The notes beneath the pieces are model-generated. The model saw only the letters and a program-made list of their open reading frames with translations, made no database searches and had not been told where the DNA came from. Shown piece after piece: positions 53,653 to 64,000 of a stretch of DNA of 64,000 nt (position 1 is the first letter of the stretch; every line of letters begins with the position of its first letter). Source of the stretch: Enterobacter cloacae complex sp. ECNIH7. GTDB taxonomy: Bacteria > Pseudomonadota > Gammaproteobacteria > Enterobacterales > Enterobacteriaceae. Location of the stretch: positions 2,914,001 to 2,978,000 of the forward strand of contig NZ_CP017990.1 of the NCBI RefSeq assembly GCF_002208095.1, read 5' to 3'. A program made the position numbers and the translations under genes.

Positions 53653-54936
53653 ATGGCCTTAAAAACAACCAAAATTACGCCGACAAGAAAGATAACTGTC
53701 CATACGGTAAGCGAAGCTTTGCCACGTGCACATTATCAGCGTTGCCCCCAGTGCGATACGCTTTTTATGTTGCCGAAGATGAAATCGCACCAAAGTGCCT
53801 TTTGTCCCCGCTGCGACGCCAAAATTCGCGATGGCCGCGACTGGTCGCTCACCCGCCTCGCCGCCATGGCCGTCACCATGCTGCTGCTGATGCCCTTCGC
53901 CTGGAGCGAACCGCTGCTGAAACTCTACCTGCTTGGCGTGCGCATTGACGCCAACGTACTGCAGGGTATCTGGCAGATGACCCGTCAGGGGGATCCCATC
54001 ACCGCTGCCATGGTGCTGTTCTGCACCGTTGGCGCGCCGCTGGTGCTGGTCGCCGCCATTGCGTATCTGTGGTTTGGCAATATTCTCGGTATGAACCTTC
54101 GCCCGGTTCTGCTGATGCTGGATAAGCTCAAAGAATGGGTGATGCTGGATATTTATCTGGTGGGCGTGGGCGTTGCGTCAATAAAGGTACAGGACTACGC
54201 CTTTTTGCAGCCCGGCATCGGACTCTTTGCTTTCATCAGCCTGGTATTGCTGAGCATACTGACGCTTATCCACCTGAACGTTGAACAGCTCTGGGAGCGA
54301 TTTTACCCTCAGCGCCCCGCCACGCGTCCTGATGAAAATCTGCGCGTCTGTCTGGGATGTCACTATACCGGCTTGCCCGACGCGCGTGGTCGCTGCCCGC
54401 GGTGCCACATTCCGTTGAGGCTGCGGCGCAACAACAGCCTGCAAAAATGCTGGGCCGCGCTGATCGCCTCCCTGGTGTTTCTAATCCCAGCCAATATGTT
54501 GCCGATTTCCATCATTTACGTGAATGGCGGGCGTCAGGAGGATACTATCCTCTCCGGGATAATCTCCCTTGCGCACAGCAACGTCGGGGTGGCGGCGATC
54601 GTCTTCATTGCCAGTATCCTGGTTCCCTTTACCAAAGTGGTGGTGATGTTTACCCTGCTCATCAGCATTCACTTTAAATGTGAACAAGGCTTACGGACCC
54701 GCATTCTGCTGCTGCGGTTCGTCACCTGGATTGGCCGCTGGTCAATGTTAGATCTGTTCGTGATTTCACTGATGATGTCGCTCATCAATCGCGACCAGCT
54801 ACTTGCTTTTACAATGGGACCCGCGGCTTTTTATTTCGGCTCTGCGGTGATATTGACTATTCTTGCTGTGGAATGGCTGGATAGCCGCTTACTTTGGGAT
54901 GCACATGAGTCAGGAAACCCCCGCTTCGCCGACTGA
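53653..54936 (+). CDS. letA: LetA, membrane partner of the LetB lipid bridge
   Basis: 427 residues, PqiA family. Two zinc-ribbon modules ([19 protein letters not shown] and [17 protein letters not shown]) each precede a four-helix membrane domain. It loads phospholipid into LetB for transport between the inner and outer membranes. The 3' end overlaps letB by 32 bases. Confidence 0.95.
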   Translation: MALKTTKITPTRKITVHTVSEALPRAHYQRCPQCDTLFMLPKMKSHQSAFCPRCDAKIRDGRDWSLTRLAAMAVTMLLLMPFAWSEPLLKLYLLGVRIDANVLQGIWQMTRQGDPITAAMVLFCTVGAPLVLVAAIAYLWFGNILGMNLRPVLLMLDKLKEWVMLDIYLVGVGVASIKVQDYAFLQPGIGLFAFISLVLLSILTLIHLNVEQLWERFYPQRPATRPDENLRVCLGCHYTGLPDARGRCPRCHIPLRLRRNNSLQKCWAALIASLVFLIPANMLPISIIYVNGGRQEDTILSGIISLAHSNVGVAAIVFIASILVPFTKVVVMFTLLISIHFKCEQGLRTRILLLRFVTWIGRWSMLDLFVISLMMSLINRDQLLAFTMGPAAFYFGSAVILTILAVEWLDSRLLWDAHESGNPRFAD

Positions 54937-57538
54937 AGCGAGAATTAAAACAAAACGCCGCATTTCGCCATTCTGGTTGCTGCCCGTCATCGCCCTGATG
55001 ATTGCAGGCTGGCTTATCTGGACGAGCTATGAAGATCGCGGGAGTACCGTCACCATTGATTTTCAGACCGCCGACGGCATCGTCGCCGGGCGAACGCCCG
55101 TTCGCTTCCAGGGGGTTGAAGTGGGTACGGTTCAGGATATCTCCCTTGGAAAAGGGCTGAACAAGATTCAGGTGCGGGTCAGTATTAAATCTGACATGCA
55201 GGATGCCCTGCGCAGCGAAACGCAGTTCTGGCTGGTGACGCCAAAAGCCTCTCTGGCCGGCGTGTCCGGGCTGGATGCGCTCGTGGGCGGTAACTATATC
55301 GGCATGATGCCGGGTAAAGGTGAGCCGCAGGATCACTTTGTTGCCCTGGATACACAGCCCAAGTACCGCCTCAACAACGGCGATTTAATGATCCATCTGC
55401 AGGCGCCGGACCTCGGTTCTCTGAACAGCGGTTCGCTGGTCTATTTCCGCAAAATCCCGGTTGGTCGCGTGTACGATTACGCGATCAACCCGAATAAACA
55501 GGGCGTCACCATCGACGTGCTGATCGAGCGTCGCTTCACCAATCTGGTGAAAAAAGGCAGCCGCTTCTGGAACGTCTCCGGCGTGGATGCGGACGTCAGC
55601 CTGAGCGGTGCGAAAGTGAAGCTGGAAAGTCTGGCCGCGCTGGTGAATGGTGCCATTGCCTTTGACTCCCCGGAAAACTCAAGCCCCGCCACCGCGGATG
55701 ACTCATTTGGATTGTACGCTGACCTGGCGCACAGCCAGCGCGGCGTGCTCGTTAAACTCGCCCTGCCCGATGCTAAGGGGCTAAAAGCGGGTTCGACGCC
55801 GCTGATGTATCAGGGGTTGCAGGTTGGTCAGCTCACCAAAATGACGCTCAACCCGGGCGGCTCGGTCACCGGCGAAATGACTGTCGACCCGAGCGTGGTC
55901 GATCTCCTGCGCGAGAAAACGCGTATCGAAATGCGCAGTCCAAAGCTCTCTCTGAACGATGCCAGCCTCAGCACGCTGTTGACCGGCAATACGTTTGAGC
56001 TCATCCCCGGCGAAGGTGAACCCAGCAATAGCTTCGTGATTGCCCCGGCGGATAAATCCCTGCTGCAAAAGCCGGGCGTAGTGACCGTCACCCTGAATGC
56101 GCCAGAAAGTTACGGAATCGAAGCCGGTCAGCCGTTAATTTTACACGGCGTGCAGGTCGGTCAGGTGCTGGAGCGTAAGCTCTCCGCGAATGGCGTGACC
56201 TTCTCGGTCGCCATCGATCCGCAGTACAGCGACCTGGTGCACGGTGACAGCAAATTCGTGGTGAACAGTCGCGTCGATGTGAAGGTGGGACTGGACGGCG
56301 TGGAGTTCCTCGGCGCCAGCGCCAGCGAATGGGTTAACGGCGGCATCCGCATTCTGCCCGGCGATAAAGGCCCCGTTCGCGACAGCTATCCGCTGTATGC
56401 CAACCTGGAGAAAGCGGTTGAAAACAGCCTGAGCGATCTCCCTACCACCACGCTGACGCTAAGCGCCGAGACGCTGCCGGACGTACAGGCGGGCTCCGTG
56501 GTGCTCTACCGCAAGTTTGAGGTCGGGGAAGTTATCACCGTTCGCCCGCGTGCGGATGCGTTTGATATCGAACTGCATATCAAGCCGGAGTACCGCAAGC
56601 TGCTGACGCCAAACAGCGTCTTCTGGGCCGAAGGCGGCGCGAAAGTTCAGCTTAACGGTAACGGGCTGACCGTGCAGGCCTCCCCGCTCTCACGCGCGCT
56701 GCGCGGAGCGATTAGCTTCGATAACCTCAGCGGCGCGGGCGCGAATCTGCGTAAAGGCGATAAGCGTATTCTCTTCCCGTCCGAAACCGCCGCACGCGCC
56801 GTGGGTGGACAGATTACCCTGCACGCGTTCGATGCCGGCAAGCTGGCGGAAGGCATGCCAATTCGCTATCTCGGCATTGATATCGGGCAGATCCAGAAGC
56901 TGACGCTGATTACCTCGCGCAACGAGGTGCAGGCCACCGCCGTGCTGTACCCGGAATATGTGCAGACCTTCGCCCGGACGGGTTCGCGCTTCTCGGTGGT
57001 CACGCCGCAGATCTCGGCCGCGGGCGTTGAGCATCTCGACACCATCCTGCAGCCGTACATCAACGTTGAGCCGGGCCAGGGCAATGCCCGTCGTGATTTC
57101 GAGCTGCAGGAAGCCACGATCACCGACTCGCGCTACCTTGGCGGCCTGAGCATCGTGGTGGAAGTGCCGGAAGCGGGCTCGCTGAGCATCGGCACCCCGG
57201 TACTGTTCCGCGGCATTGAGGTGGGTACGGTCACGGGCCTGACGCTCGGTACGCTCTCCGACCGCGTAATGGTGGCGTTACGCATCAGCGAACGCTACCA
57301 GCACCTGGTCCGCAATAACTCGGTATTCTGGCTGGCGTCCGGCTATTCGCTGGACTTTGGCCTGACGGGAGGCGTGGTGAAAACCGGCACCTTCAACCAG
57401 TTCATTCGCGGCGGTATCGCGTTTGCCACGCCGCCGGGCACGCCGCTGGCACCAAAAGCGCAGCCGGGTAAACACTTCCTGCTGCTCGAAAGCGAACCGA
57501 AAGAGTGGCGTGAATGGGGAACCGCCCTGCCGCGTTAA
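54905..57538 (+). CDS. letB: LetB, seven-MCE-domain lipid transport tunnel
   Basis: 877 residues, the same length as E. coli LetB. One N-terminal helix ([21 protein letters not shown]) and seven successive MCE domains, each with a GxxVRFxGVxVG-like core ([62 protein letters not shown]). It spans the periplasm as a tube. The start at 54905 lies inside letA. Confidence 0.95.
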   Translation: MSQETPASPTEARIKTKRRISPFWLLPVIALMIAGWLIWTSYEDRGSTVTIDFQTADGIVAGRTPVRFQGVEVGTVQDISLGKGLNKIQVRVSIKSDMQDALRSETQFWLVTPKASLAGVSGLDALVGGNYIGMMPGKGEPQDHFVALDTQPKYRLNNGDLMIHLQAPDLGSLNSGSLVYFRKIPVGRVYDYAINPNKQGVTIDVLIERRFTNLVKKGSRFWNVSGVDADVSLSGAKVKLESLAALVNGAIAFDSPENSSPATADDSFGLYADLAHSQRGVLVKLALPDAKGLKAGSTPLMYQGLQVGQLTKMTLNPGGSVTGEMTVDPSVVDLLREKTRIEMRSPKLSLNDASLSTLLTGNTFELIPGEGEPSNSFVIAPADKSLLQKPGVVTVTLNAPESYGIEAGQPLILHGVQVGQVLERKLSANGVTFSVAIDPQYSDLVHGDSKFVVNSRVDVKVGLDGVEFLGASASEWVNGGIRILPGDKGPVRDSYPLYANLEKAVENSLSDLPTTTLTLSAETLPDVQAGSVVLYRKFEVGEVITVRPRADAFDIELHIKPEYRKLLTPNSVFWAEGGAKVQLNGNGLTVQASPLSRALRGAISFDNLSGAGANLRKGDKRILFPSETAARAVGGQITLHAFDAGKLAEGMPIRYLGIDIGQIQKLTLITSRNEVQATAVLYPEYVQTFARTGSRFSVVTPQISAAGVEHLDTILQPYINVEPGQGNARRDFELQEATITDSRYLGGLSIVVEVPEAGSLSIGTPVLFRGIEVGTVTGLTLGTLSDRVMVALRISERYQHLVRNNSVFWLASGYSLDFGLTGGVVKTGTFNQFIRGGIAFATPPGTPLAPKAQPGKHFLLLESEPKEWREWGTALPR

Positions 57539-57544
57539 TCTGAC

Positions 57545-57575
57545 AGGCTCCGGTGTCAACGCACCGGAGCCTTTA
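57545..57575 (+). terminator. Terminator after letAB
   Basis: AGGCTCCGGTG pairs with CACCGGAGCCT around TCAACG, followed by TTTA. Confidence 0.8.
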
Positions 57576-57615
57576 TGTTACACTGCGCACCTGAACTTTT
57601 CCCTGTGGTGTGCCC

Positions 57616-59058
57616 GTGGCTCAAAACTCCGTATTTCTTCCTGAACAATTCCTGGCGCAGATGCGCGAGGCGCTTCCCTCTCACCTGTCGTTAGCCGATT
57701 TTATCGCCGCCTGCCAGCGTCCGTTACGCCGAAGTATTCGCGTCAACACGCTGAAAATCAGCGTCGATGATTTTCTGGCGCTGGTCTCGCCGTACGGCTG
57801 GCAGCTTACGCCGGTCCCGTGGTGCGCCGAGGGTTTCTGGATCGAACGCGATGACGAAGCCTCGCTGCCGCTGGGCAGTACCGCTGAACATCTGAGCGGT
57901 CTGTTCTATATTCAGGAAGCCAGCTCGATGCTGCCGGTGGCCGCCCTGTTCGCCGATGGCAATGCGCCTGAACGCGTGATGGATGTTGCCGCGGCGCCCG
58001 GCTCAAAAACCACGCAAATTGCCGCCCGGATGGGTAACCACGGGGCGATCCTCGCCAACGAGTTTTCCGCCAGCCGCGTGAAGGTGCTGCATGCCAACAT
58101 CAGCCGCTGCGGTATTCATAATGTTGCCCTGACGCACTTTGACGGACGCGTGTTTGGCGCCGCCTTACCGGAAGCCTTCGATGCCATTCTGCTGGACGCC
58201 CCCTGCTCCGGTGAAGGGGTGGTGCGTAAAGATCCCGATGCGTTAAAGAACTGGTCCGTGGAGAGCAACCTGGAGATCGCCGCCACGCAGCGCGAGCTGA
58301 TTGAGAGCGCATTCCATGCCCTGCGTCCAGGCGGTACGCTGGTCTATTCAACGTGCACCTTAAACCGCGATGAAAACGAAGACGTCTGCCTGTGGCTGAA
58401 AGCGAACTACCCGGATGCCGTGGAGTTTCTGCCGCTTAACGACCTGTTTGCCTCGGCACAGGAGGCGGTCACGCCGGAGGGTTTCCTCCACGTGTTCCCG
58501 CAGATTTACGACTGTGAAGGGTTCTTTGTGGCGCGTCTGCGTAAAACGCAGGCCGTTGAGCCCCTGCCCGCGCCTAAATTTAAGGTCGGCAACTTCCCGT
58601 TTGCTCCCCTTAAAGGTCGCGATGCAGCACAGCTTGAAGCCGCCGCCAAAAAGGTTGGGCTGGTCTGGGATGAGAGTCTGCACCCCTGGATGCGTGATAA
58701 AGAGATATGGCTGTTCCCGGCACAGATCGAGCCGCTCATCGGAAAGGTCCGTTTTTCGCGAATCGGGATCCGCCTGGCTGAAGTGCATAACAAAGGCTAT
58801 CGCTGGCAGCATGAGGCCGTTATCGCCCTTGCCGGATGCGAGAATACCTTTGCCCTGACGCATCAGGAAGCCGAAGAGTGGTACCGTGGTCGCGATGTCT
58901 ATCCGGACAGCACGCCGTCAGGCGATGAAGTGATCGTAACGTATCAGGGATATCCGCTGGGGCTGGCAAAAAAAGTCGGTTCAAGGCTGAAAAACAGCTA
59001 TCCGCGCGAGCTGGTTCGGGATGGCCGTCTGTTTACCGGTAACGATCGCACAGCCTGA
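57616..59058 (+). CDS. rsmF: 16S rRNA m5C1407 methyltransferase RsmF
   Basis: 480 residues. SAM-binding region [19 protein letters not shown], motif [16 protein letters not shown] and motif [10 protein letters not shown] (catalytic and release Cys), then a C-terminal PUA-like domain ending [18 protein letters not shown] 57616 aligns with the E. coli start (MAQ); GTG 57610 is two codons upstream. Confidence 0.95.
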   Translation: MAQNSVFLPEQFLAQMREALPSHLSLADFIAACQRPLRRSIRVNTLKISVDDFLALVSPYGWQLTPVPWCAEGFWIERDDEASLPLGSTAEHLSGLFYIQEASSMLPVAALFADGNAPERVMDVAAAPGSKTTQIAARMGNHGAILANEFSASRVKVLHANISRCGIHNVALTHFDGRVFGAALPEAFDAILLDAPCSGEGVVRKDPDALKNWSVESNLEIAATQRELIESAFHALRPGGTLVYSTCTLNRDENEDVCLWLKANYPDAVEFLPLNDLFASAQEAVTPEGFLHVFPQIYDCEGFFVARLRKTQAVEPLPAPKFKVGNFPFAPLKGRDAAQLEAAAKKVGLVWDESLHPWMRDKEIWLFPAQIEPLIGKVRFSRIGIRLAEVHNKGYRWQHEAVIALAGCENTFALTHQEAEEWYRGRDVYPDSTPSGDEVIVTYQGYPLGLAKKVGSRLKNSYPRELVRDGRLFTGNDRTA

Positions 59059-59164
59059 AAAAAAGCGCATTTTTTTACTGGCGATTTTGCTCTCCTTGTC
59101 TACGATCAAAAATGGGTGATCGCACTGGTCATACCAGATTTTGACAACCGACCCGGAGAGCACT

Positions 59165-59404
59165 ATGACGAAAACCAGCGTGCGTATTGGCGCTTTTGAG
59201 ATCGACGACGCAGAGCTGCGCGGCGAAGCACAAGGCGATCGAACGTTAAGTATTCCCTGCAAATCCGACCCGGATTTGTGCATGCAGCTCGATGCATGGG
59301 ACGCAGACACCAGCGTCCCGGCAATACTTGATGGCGAACATTCTGTCCTTTACCGTGAGCATTACGATAGTAAAACCGATGCCTGGGTCATGCGTCTTGC
59401 CTGA
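59165..59404 (+). CDS. yebV: YebV, small conserved protein
   Basis: 79 residues matching E. coli YebV: KTSVRIGAFEIDDAEL, GDRTLSIPCKSDPDLCMQ, LDAWDADTSVPAIL and DAWVMRLA at the end. Function unknown; the E. coli gene belongs to stress-induced small proteins. GGAGAG precedes the ATG. A terminator follows at once. yebW, its usual neighbour in E. coli, is absent. Confidence 0.92.
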   Translation: MTKTSVRIGAFEIDDAELRGEAQGDRTLSIPCKSDPDLCMQLDAWDADTSVPAILDGEHSVLYREHYDSKTDAWVMRLA

Positions 59405-59413
59405 CCTAAAGAG

Positions 59414-59435
59414 AACCCGCCCGAAGGCGGGTTAT
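59414..59435. terminator. Terminator, yebV/pphA
   Basis: AACCCGCC-CGAA-GGCGGGTT, followed by ATTTATT, between convergent yebV and pphA. Confidence 0.85.
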
Positions 59436-59438
59436 TTA

Positions 59439-60083
59439 TTACTGCAGCTGCGCCAGCGTGAAGTAACCGTCGAACACAGCCCCCGTATCAATGTAGTGAA
59501 GATTATTAAAATCGTATCTTCTGTCGAGGGGCGTATGCCCAAACCAGAAATGATCCGCGCCGCTGATGCCCTCTCCTTTGCCCACCATAAATCCCATCAG
59601 CCTGTCGCGGTTCCATAAGACGCGCTGGGCGCTAACCGGTTTTTGCCAACAGTATTCCGCGGCCGGATAATCAGCATGGGCAATCACATTCAGACCGTTC
59701 GCACAGGTTATCTCGATGATATGCGGTAAATCGCGACAGGCGTCGAGCAACGACAGGGCAAGCTGTTGCTGGTCGCGTTCAAGATGCGAAAACCATATTC
59801 CACCATTCATCGTCCAGAGAGAAAAATCGTTATTATCCAGACTGTCGAGAGCCATTTGCTCATGGTTTCCACGCACGGCACGAAACCATTTTTCATGAAT
59901 TAACTGCAGGCATTTAACGCTATCAGGGCCACGATCGATCACATCCCCGACTGAAATAAGTAAATCCTCATATGGGTTAAAATGACGGCGTTTAAGCTCA
60001 TCCATAAGCCACTGGTAACAACCGTGTATATCGCTGACAACCCAGACGTGACGCCACATCCCACCTTCAATTCGCTGATACAT
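59439..60083 (-). CDS. pphA: Serine/threonine protein phosphatase PphA
   Basis: A 214-residue metallophosphatase of the PPP/PrpA type: VSDIHGCY (GDxHG-like; here Ser replaces Gly), LISVGDVIDRGPDS, VRGNHEQM, IAHADYP and FWFGHTPL. It dephosphorylates proteins and in E. coli signals misfolding stress. AGGAGG precedes the ATG. Single gene, convergent with yebV. Confidence 0.92.
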   Translation of the reverse strand: MYQRIEGGMWRHVWVVSDIHGCYQWLMDELKRRHFNPYEDLLISVGDVIDRGPDSVKCLQLIHEKWFRAVRGNHEQMALDSLDNNDFSLWTMNGGIWFSHLERDQQQLALSLLDACRDLPHIIEITCANGLNVIAHADYPAAEYCWQKPVSAQRVLWNRDRLMGFMVGKGEGISGADHFWFGHTPLDRRYDFNNLHYIDTGAVFDGYFTLAQLQ

Positions 60084-60248
60084 AGGACCTCCTTTAAACA
60101 GTATAGCCGCCGCAGAAAAGGCAACAGACAGGCGCGGTCATCACGAAGTCAAACAAACGGTAAACCAAACAGAAATAAAGATCCTCGCGCTATTAATCCC
60201 TTTTTATTGGCTCTTTAGAATAAGGGTATAAAAAAAGAGGGTCTTCAC

Positions 60249-61190
60249 GTGTCTAATACGCACCTGCATAACGATGTTTTTTATCCGCATCGCACAAATA
60301 TTATTTCCGAGCTGGTGAACGGCAAACGCGTGCCGGGTCCGATCTGGCGCAAACGCGAATATCGTCTGAAGTTCCTTTTACGCTCGCTTCTGTTCTGGTC
60401 CTCCACCCATCGCATGCTGGAAGCCCTTTCGGGTCGCGACGATTTCGACAGGCTGCTGGCCTCTCAAATTACGTTGCCCAGCAAGACCCACCGACAATAT
60501 CTGATGCGCGGCCTGACGGCTAACGATCGCGCCGACGCTATCGTCAACCATTACTACTGGATTGATAGCCTGAAAGAGAGCGGTCTCGCTCAGGCCCTGA
60601 CGAGCCAGCAGGAGCAAACCGTTGTGCAGTTCCATGCTAAAGACGGCGTAACCTATACGGTCAATGCTTCCTCTGCGGGAAAAGCCGAGCGCGAAGGAGA
60701 AAGCACGCTGTGGCTACACGACAACGAGGATACGCTGCTGGCCAGCCTGACCTTTAGCGTCGCGCGCAGCAATGGTCAGCAAGTCATGGTCATTGGCGGG
60801 CTTCAGGGGCCCCGTCGCTGCGTATCGCGAGACGTCATTAAACAGGCCACCCGCGCCTGTCACGGCCTGTTCCCTAAGCGCGTGTTGATGGAAGTTCTTT
60901 TTCAGCTGGCTGCGCAGTCATCTGTCCGGGCGATTTTTGCCGTCAGCGACGAGGGGCACGTTTTCCGCGCGTTGCGATATCGCCTGAGCAAAGGCCGCCA
61001 TTTCCACGCCAGCTACGATGAATTTTGGGCATCTCTGGACGGTAAAAAGCTTTCGGCCTTCTGCTGGCAGCTGCCGCTGCAAATGGAGCGTAAATCCCTT
61101 GAAGAGATTGCCAGTAAAAAACGTGCCGAATACCGCCGTCGCTTTGAGCTGCTTGATGAAATAGAGACATCCGTGAAGTCCCGCTTTTAA
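60249..61190 (+). CDS. VirK/YbjX family protein (DUF535)
   Basis: A 313-residue protein of the VirK/YbjX family. Typical parts are NHYYWIDSL, LTFSVAR, GGLQGPRRCVSRDVIKQATRACHGLFPKRVLMEVL-like and HFHASYDEFWASL near the C-terminus. Family members are often PhoP-regulated and linked to envelope or antimicrobial-peptide stress; the biochemical role is unknown. GTG start with GAGGG eight bases upstream. It sits between pphA and the RyeA/SdsR pair, a place with no such gene in E. coli. Confidence 0.85.
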   Translation: MSNTHLHNDVFYPHRTNIISELVNGKRVPGPIWRKREYRLKFLLRSLLFWSSTHRMLEALSGRDDFDRLLASQITLPSKTHRQYLMRGLTANDRADAIVNHYYWIDSLKESGLAQALTSQQEQTVVQFHAKDGVTYTVNASSAGKAEREGESTLWLHDNEDTLLASLTFSVARSNGQQVMVIGGLQGPRRCVSRDVIKQATRACHGLFPKRVLMEVLFQLAAQSSVRAIFAVSDEGHVFRALRYRLSKGRHFHASYDEFWASLDGKKLSAFCWQLPLQMERKSLEEIASKKRAEYRRRFELLDEIETSVKSRF

Positions 61191-61355
61191 CGATGACTCT
61201 TGCTTTATCCGACTGCACACGAAAATTTAACAAAACAGGCAAAAAGGGCTGGACTTCGGCATGCTGTGTTGTGTTATGTTTTAGCAGGACGTACAGGATG
61301 TACGCACTGTATGAGAAAGATTGCGTTGGGATTACGCGTTTACTTTCATACAGAT

Positions 61356-61458
61356 AAAAAGAGACCGAATACGATTCCTGTATTCGGTCCAGGGAAATGG
61401 CTCTTGGGAGAGAGCCGTGCGCTAAAAGTTGGCATTAATGCAGGCTAAGTCGCCTTGC
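61356..61458 (-). ncRNA. sdsR: SdsR (RyeB) sRNA
   Basis: About 103 nt, beginning GCAAGGCGACTTAGCCTGCA, containing the conserved AACTTTTAGCGCACGGCTC core and ending in the terminator hairpin ACCGAATACAG...GTATTCGGTCTC with five T. It is nearly identical to the E. coli sRNA as I recall it, which depends on sigma S and Hfq/ProQ and acts on envelope and mismatch-repair mRNAs. Confidence 0.93.
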
Positions 61459-61464
61459 CTTTTA

Positions 61465-61471
61465 AGAATAG
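61465..61471 (-). promoter_or_regulatory. Sigma-S-type -10 box of sdsR
   Basis: On the minus strand CTATTCT lies six bases before the SdsR 5' end, close to the sigma-S consensus CTATACT. Confidence 0.65.
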
Positions 61472-61543
61472 ATGACGACGCCAGGTTTTCCAGTCCACAG
61501 CTAAAGCGGTCGGAAAAAAAGCGCCAGAGCATCATTAAAAGTG

Positions 61544-61581
61544 AAAAACCGCAGTGCTTTCGCAAGCATCTGCGGTTTTTT
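61544..61581. terminator. Terminator downstream of yebY
   Basis: AAAAACCGCAG and CTGCGGTTTTT with the inner stem TGCTT/AAGCA form a long hairpin with A and T flanks, 17 bases past the yebY stop. Confidence 0.88.
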
Positions 61582-61597
61582 ATTGGAAACCCGAACG

Positions 61598-61936
61598 TTA
61601 GCAGAGCTTGTCGGCGCGCTCGATAAACGGTGCCAGACTCATTTTTTGTCCCGGATGCGACGGGTCATCGATTTGAATGATGCTAATCGGCTGGCCGCTG
61701 CTCTTGCCGCTGGCTACCTGCTGCTCTGCGGTATCATTCAGGGGGTATTGCACCAGCGTGCTCGGATTGATGGCATACAGCGCATGGCCTGGACGGCAGG
61801 TCAGCATCACCTCTTCGCGATTGAACGCCCATTTGTCCTTACCCACTTCGAAACGGCTCACGGTGATGACCTGCGGTGCGGCAAACGCGCTCCCCGTACA
61901 GGTCAGCAATAAGAGAGAAAGTACTGTCTTTTTCAT
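61598..61936 (-). CDS. yebY: YebY, secreted protein of the CopCD-like operon
   Basis: 112 residues: signal peptide [18 protein letters not shown], then [40 protein letters not shown] and a C-terminal Cys (RADKLC). Matches E. coli YebY. It is third in yobA-yebZ-yebY (16-base gap). The operon context suggests a role in periplasmic copper. Confidence 0.93.
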   Translation of the reverse strand: MKKTVLSLLLLTCTGSAFAAPQVITVSRFEVGKDKWAFNREEVMLTCRPGHALYAINPSTLVQYPLNDTAEQQVASGKSSGQPISIIQIDDPSHPGQKMSLAPFIERADKLC

Positions 61937-61952
61937 ATGATATTTAACCTTG

Positions 61953-62822
61953 TCAGAAGGGTTCCCAGGTGGCAAACAGACTGACCGTTGCCAGCACCAG
62001 CGCTCCCAGCACCACTTCTGCCTGTGTCATCCTGATAAAAATCTGCTTTGCTCGCCCGGTCTCCGGACGAAACCGTGGCACCAGAAAATACCGATTTGCC
62101 AGCGCAATTACCACCATCAACGCCACCAGCGCACATTTGAACAACAAATACTGCACGTAGCCAGCCTGCCAGGGAATATCGAGGCCCCGTATCATGAGTG
62201 CATTTATCACCCCGGAGAGCAGCACGCCAGCAACGGCGTAATGCCCCACGCGCGAGAAGCGCATCATGGTAAAGATGGCGGCATTCTGCCAGCGCCCTTT
62301 CGCCAGTCGCATGCAGAACAGCAGGGGCAGTAATCCGCCAAGCCAGGTGGCGGCACAGATCAGGTGAAAAGCATAATTAAGACGCTGCAGCGCCCCCATC
62401 GGACCGTCGTTCATCGCCGCGTGCCCTACCCCAGCCAGCAGGATAAGCTGGCCCATTGCGAGCAGCAGCAGACGCGAACCTTTCAGCGGCGCGAGCCATG
62501 CGGCACTGACCGTTATCGCAGCGAGGATTATTTGCCACAGCCAGACGCCGCCAAACCGGGTTCCCATCACGCTGAACCAGACCTGTGGCGCAAACACATC
62601 TCCCCAGCCGTTGCCCATCAATCCGCCCTGCAGCATAAACATCAGGACCGCAGCCGCCAGGCTCACTAGGGCCGCCACTTTCTGCTGAGACTGAAAACGC
62701 CGGGACAGCAGACGGTGGAGAGAGGAAGGCGCAAACCAGACGCTATAAAGCGCATTGCCAAACACCAGCATCAGCGCCCCGAAATGGATAAAGCGTAACC
62801 CGACATAACACAGCGCCAGCAT
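61953..62822 (-). CDS. yebZ: CopD-family copper import protein YebZ
   Basis: 289 residues with eight hydrophobic helices. His-containing helices ([50 protein letters not shown]) are typical of CopD. It starts one base after the yobA stop, so translation is coupled. With YobA it would handle Cu in the periplasm and inner membrane. Confidence 0.92.
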   Translation of the reverse strand: MLALCYVGLRFIHFGALMLVFGNALYSVWFAPSSLHRLLSRRFQSQQKVAALVSLAAAVLMFMLQGGLMGNGWGDVFAPQVWFSVMGTRFGGVWLWQIILAAITVSAAWLAPLKGSRLLLLAMGQLILLAGVGHAAMNDGPMGALQRLNYAFHLICAATWLGGLLPLLFCMRLAKGRWQNAAIFTMMRFSRVGHYAVAGVLLSGVINALMIRGLDIPWQAGYVQYLLFKCALVALMVVIALANRYFLVPRFRPETGRAKQIFIRMTQAEVVLGALVLATVSLFATWEPF

Positions 62823-62823
62823 G

Positions 62824-63195
62824 CTATTTCACGCTAAAGTGATAGCTGCCTTTGGTTTTATGGCCGTCTACGGAGACCACGTGCCAGTCCACCTGGTAAG
62901 TTCCTGCTGCCAGCGTTTGTTCCAGCGGCACGGTAAGCTGAGCTTTGTTCTTTTCGTCGCGCGTAACGGTTCCCGTTTTGATGACCTGCTTTTGCGCATC
63001 CGTTACCACCACACCGCTAAAACCAGGTTCGATACCTTCCGAAAAATTCAGCATAAGTGCCTGAGGTGCGGTCACCACGCTGTCTGCTGCCGGGACCTGC
63101 TGGTTAAGATGCGCATGTGCAAGCACGGAGGGCGTCATCATTGTCGAGGCCACAAAAATCAGTGCGCATACTGCGCGGGAAGCGGAGAAACCCAT
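62824..63195 (-). CDS. yobA: CopC-family periplasmic copper-binding protein YobA
   Basis: 123 residues. A signal peptide ends before [13 protein letters not shown], so the mature protein begins with a His that binds Cu(II) in CopC proteins. A beta-barrel follows ([37 protein letters not shown]) with two further conserved His residues. It is the first gene of yobA-yebZ-yebY and divergent from holE. Confidence 0.94.
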   Translation of the reverse strand: MGFSASRAVCALIFVASTMMTPSVLAHAHLNQQVPAADSVVTAPQALMLNFSEGIEPGFSGVVVTDAQKQVIKTGTVTRDEKNKAQLTVPLEQTLAAGTYQVDWHVVSVDGHKTKGSYHFSVK

Positions 63196-63331
63196 CCAAT
63201 CATTCCTTTTTGTTATGTCTGTATGCTAAAGAATAACGCTGTATAATAAACGAGTCGAGGATCATCCTGCCTCCGCTTGTCATCATCGTGCAATCGCGGT
63301 AACGTTGCCGCCGCATAAAAAGGAGAAGGTA

Positions 63332-63562
63332 ATGAAGATCAATCTGGCCGCCCTTCCGCAGGACGAGATGGATAAAGTGAATGTCGATCTCGCTGCCGCT
63401 GGGGTCGCGTTCAAAGAGCGTTACAACATGCCCATCGTGGCTGAAGTCGTGGAACGGGAACAGCCCGCCCATCTGCGCGACTGGTTCCGCGAAAGACTCA
63501 TCGCCCACCGTCTTGCCTCGGTCAATCTCTCCCGTTTACCGTACGAGCCTAAAGTTAAATAA
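63332..63562 (+). CDS. holE: DNA polymerase III theta subunit HolE
   Basis: 76 residues matching E. coli theta: [55 protein letters not shown]. It binds and stabilises the epsilon proofreading subunit. AAGGAGAAGGTA precedes the ATG. Confidence 0.95.
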   Translation: MKINLAALPQDEMDKVNVDLAAAGVAFKERYNMPIVAEVVEREQPAHLRDWFRERLIAHRLASVNLSRLPYEPKVK

Positions 63563-63672
63563 GCTTAACGAGTCGTTACACTTCCTTACGCGTAATCTGG
63601 CAGGATAAGAAAACCCTGATAAATTTGGGTCTATTCTTAAATCTCTGCGACTCAGTGTATAAGGAAGTCACG

Positions 63673-64000
63673 ATGTCACATTGGAATATAGCGGCAGCCC
63701 AGTATGGCGGGCTGCATCAGACCGTAGATGACCATGTTACGCACCACCTGCGCTTCATCGCCGAAGCAGCGCGGCAGCGGTGCGAACTGCTGGTTTTCCC
63801 TGAACTCTCATTAACGGGCTCTGGCGCGCCGACGTTACCTCCCCCGCCCGATGACGCGCAGCTGGAGCCGCTGCTCAACGCGGCACATCTACACCAGATT
63901 ACCGTTATTGCCGGGCTCCCCCTGGAACAGAATGGCCAGCGCCAGAAAGGCCTTGTGCTGTTTTCGCCCGCTCGCCATCGCATTTTGCGCTATCCGCAAG
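63673..64000 (+). CDS. yobB: Carbon-nitrogen hydrolase family protein YobB, cut by window edge
   Basis: The first 109 residues are visible: MSHWNIAAAQYGGLHQTVDD, the catalytic-Glu motif LLVFPELSLTG, and a conserved ITVIAGLPLE strand. This is the nitrilase/omega-amidase fold; Lys and Cys of the triad lie beyond the window. It follows holE as in E. coli. AAGGAAG precedes the ATG. Confidence 0.9.
   Translation, partial: MSHWNIAAAQYGGLHQTVDDHVTHHLRFIAEAARQRCELLVFPELSLTGSGAPTLPPPPDDAQLEPLLNAAHLHQITVIAGLPLEQNGQRQKGLVLFSPARHRILRYPQ

Larger units (their letters stand above)
61225..61472 (+). ncRNA. ryeA: RyeA/SraC antisense sRNA (approximate ends)
   Basis: In E. coli RyeA (about 250 nt) is transcribed opposite SdsR, extending beyond it on both sides, between pphA and yebY. 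The same strand and context exist here. The ends are placed by analogy with E. coli; no promoter was identified. Confidence 0.5.

Noticed and set aside
59405..59438. yebW
   Set aside because: Only 34 bases separate yebV and pphA, filled by a terminator; the gene is absent here.
1..64000. CRISPR arrays, tRNA or rRNA genes, prophage modules
   Set aside because: No regularly spaced repeats, cloverleaf sequences, rRNA stretches or phage structural genes were recognised on either strand.

Overview
The window looks like chromosomal DNA from an Enterobacteriaceae member close to Enterobacter. This rests on recognising protein families and on gene order; no database search was run. The right third (about 45.7-64 kb) follows the Escherichia coli order yebO-mgrB-yobH-kdgR-yebQ-htpX-prc-proQ-msrC-letA(yebS)-letB(yebT)-rsmF-yebV-pphA-[ryeA/sdsR]-yebY-yebZ-yobA-holE-yobB almost gene for gene. 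Two differences stand out: a virK/ybjX-family gene lies between pphA and the sRNA pair, and no yebW is visible.

The left two thirds (about 0.4-45 kb) is accessory. In order it holds: an AT-rich orphan ORF with a PD-(D/E)XK-like signature; an LpdC-like UbiD decarboxylase with a divergent LysR gene; a periplasmic metallo-beta-lactamase-fold gene followed by a second LysR gene; a class C acid phosphatase; a streptothricin-acetyltransferase-like GNAT; the treZ-treY-glgX trehalose operon; a winged-helix regulator opposite DUF969-DUF979-DUF2891; and an MFS exporter opposite a third LysR gene. Then follow a chaperone-usher fimbrial operon ending in a tip-adhesin candidate, with a PglL-like O-oligosaccharyltransferase directly downstream; a Cus/Sil copper-silver system (cusS, cusR, cusCFBA); a frameshifted membrane-active protein beside a four-helix membrane protein (effector/immunity-like); an AraC DNA-binding domain opposite a secreted alpha/beta hydrolase; and a complete 2,278-bp ISNCY-type insertion sequence carrying a passenger gene.

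Functional threads: TreZ, TreY and GlgX together convert glycogen-type glucan to trehalose. CusRS/CusCFBA and, at the far right, the CopC/CopD-like YobA/YebZ with YebY all concern periplasmic copper. The fimbrial genes would build a surface pilus, and the adjacent glycan ligase suggests that a component of it may be O-glycosylated (inference). MgrB, SdsR/RyeA, ProQ and KdgR are conserved core regulators.

The most interesting observations are the pilus plus O-glycan-ligase arrangement, a second CusR-type promoter downstream of cusS that leads into no gene (the place where sil loci carry silE), the broken effector-like gene with its intact membrane partner, and the orphan ORF with nuclease-like residues. 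Two genes carry single frameshifts (the second pilin and the effector-like gene). One metallo-beta-lactamase-fold protein has Tyr where a metal-ligand Asp is expected.
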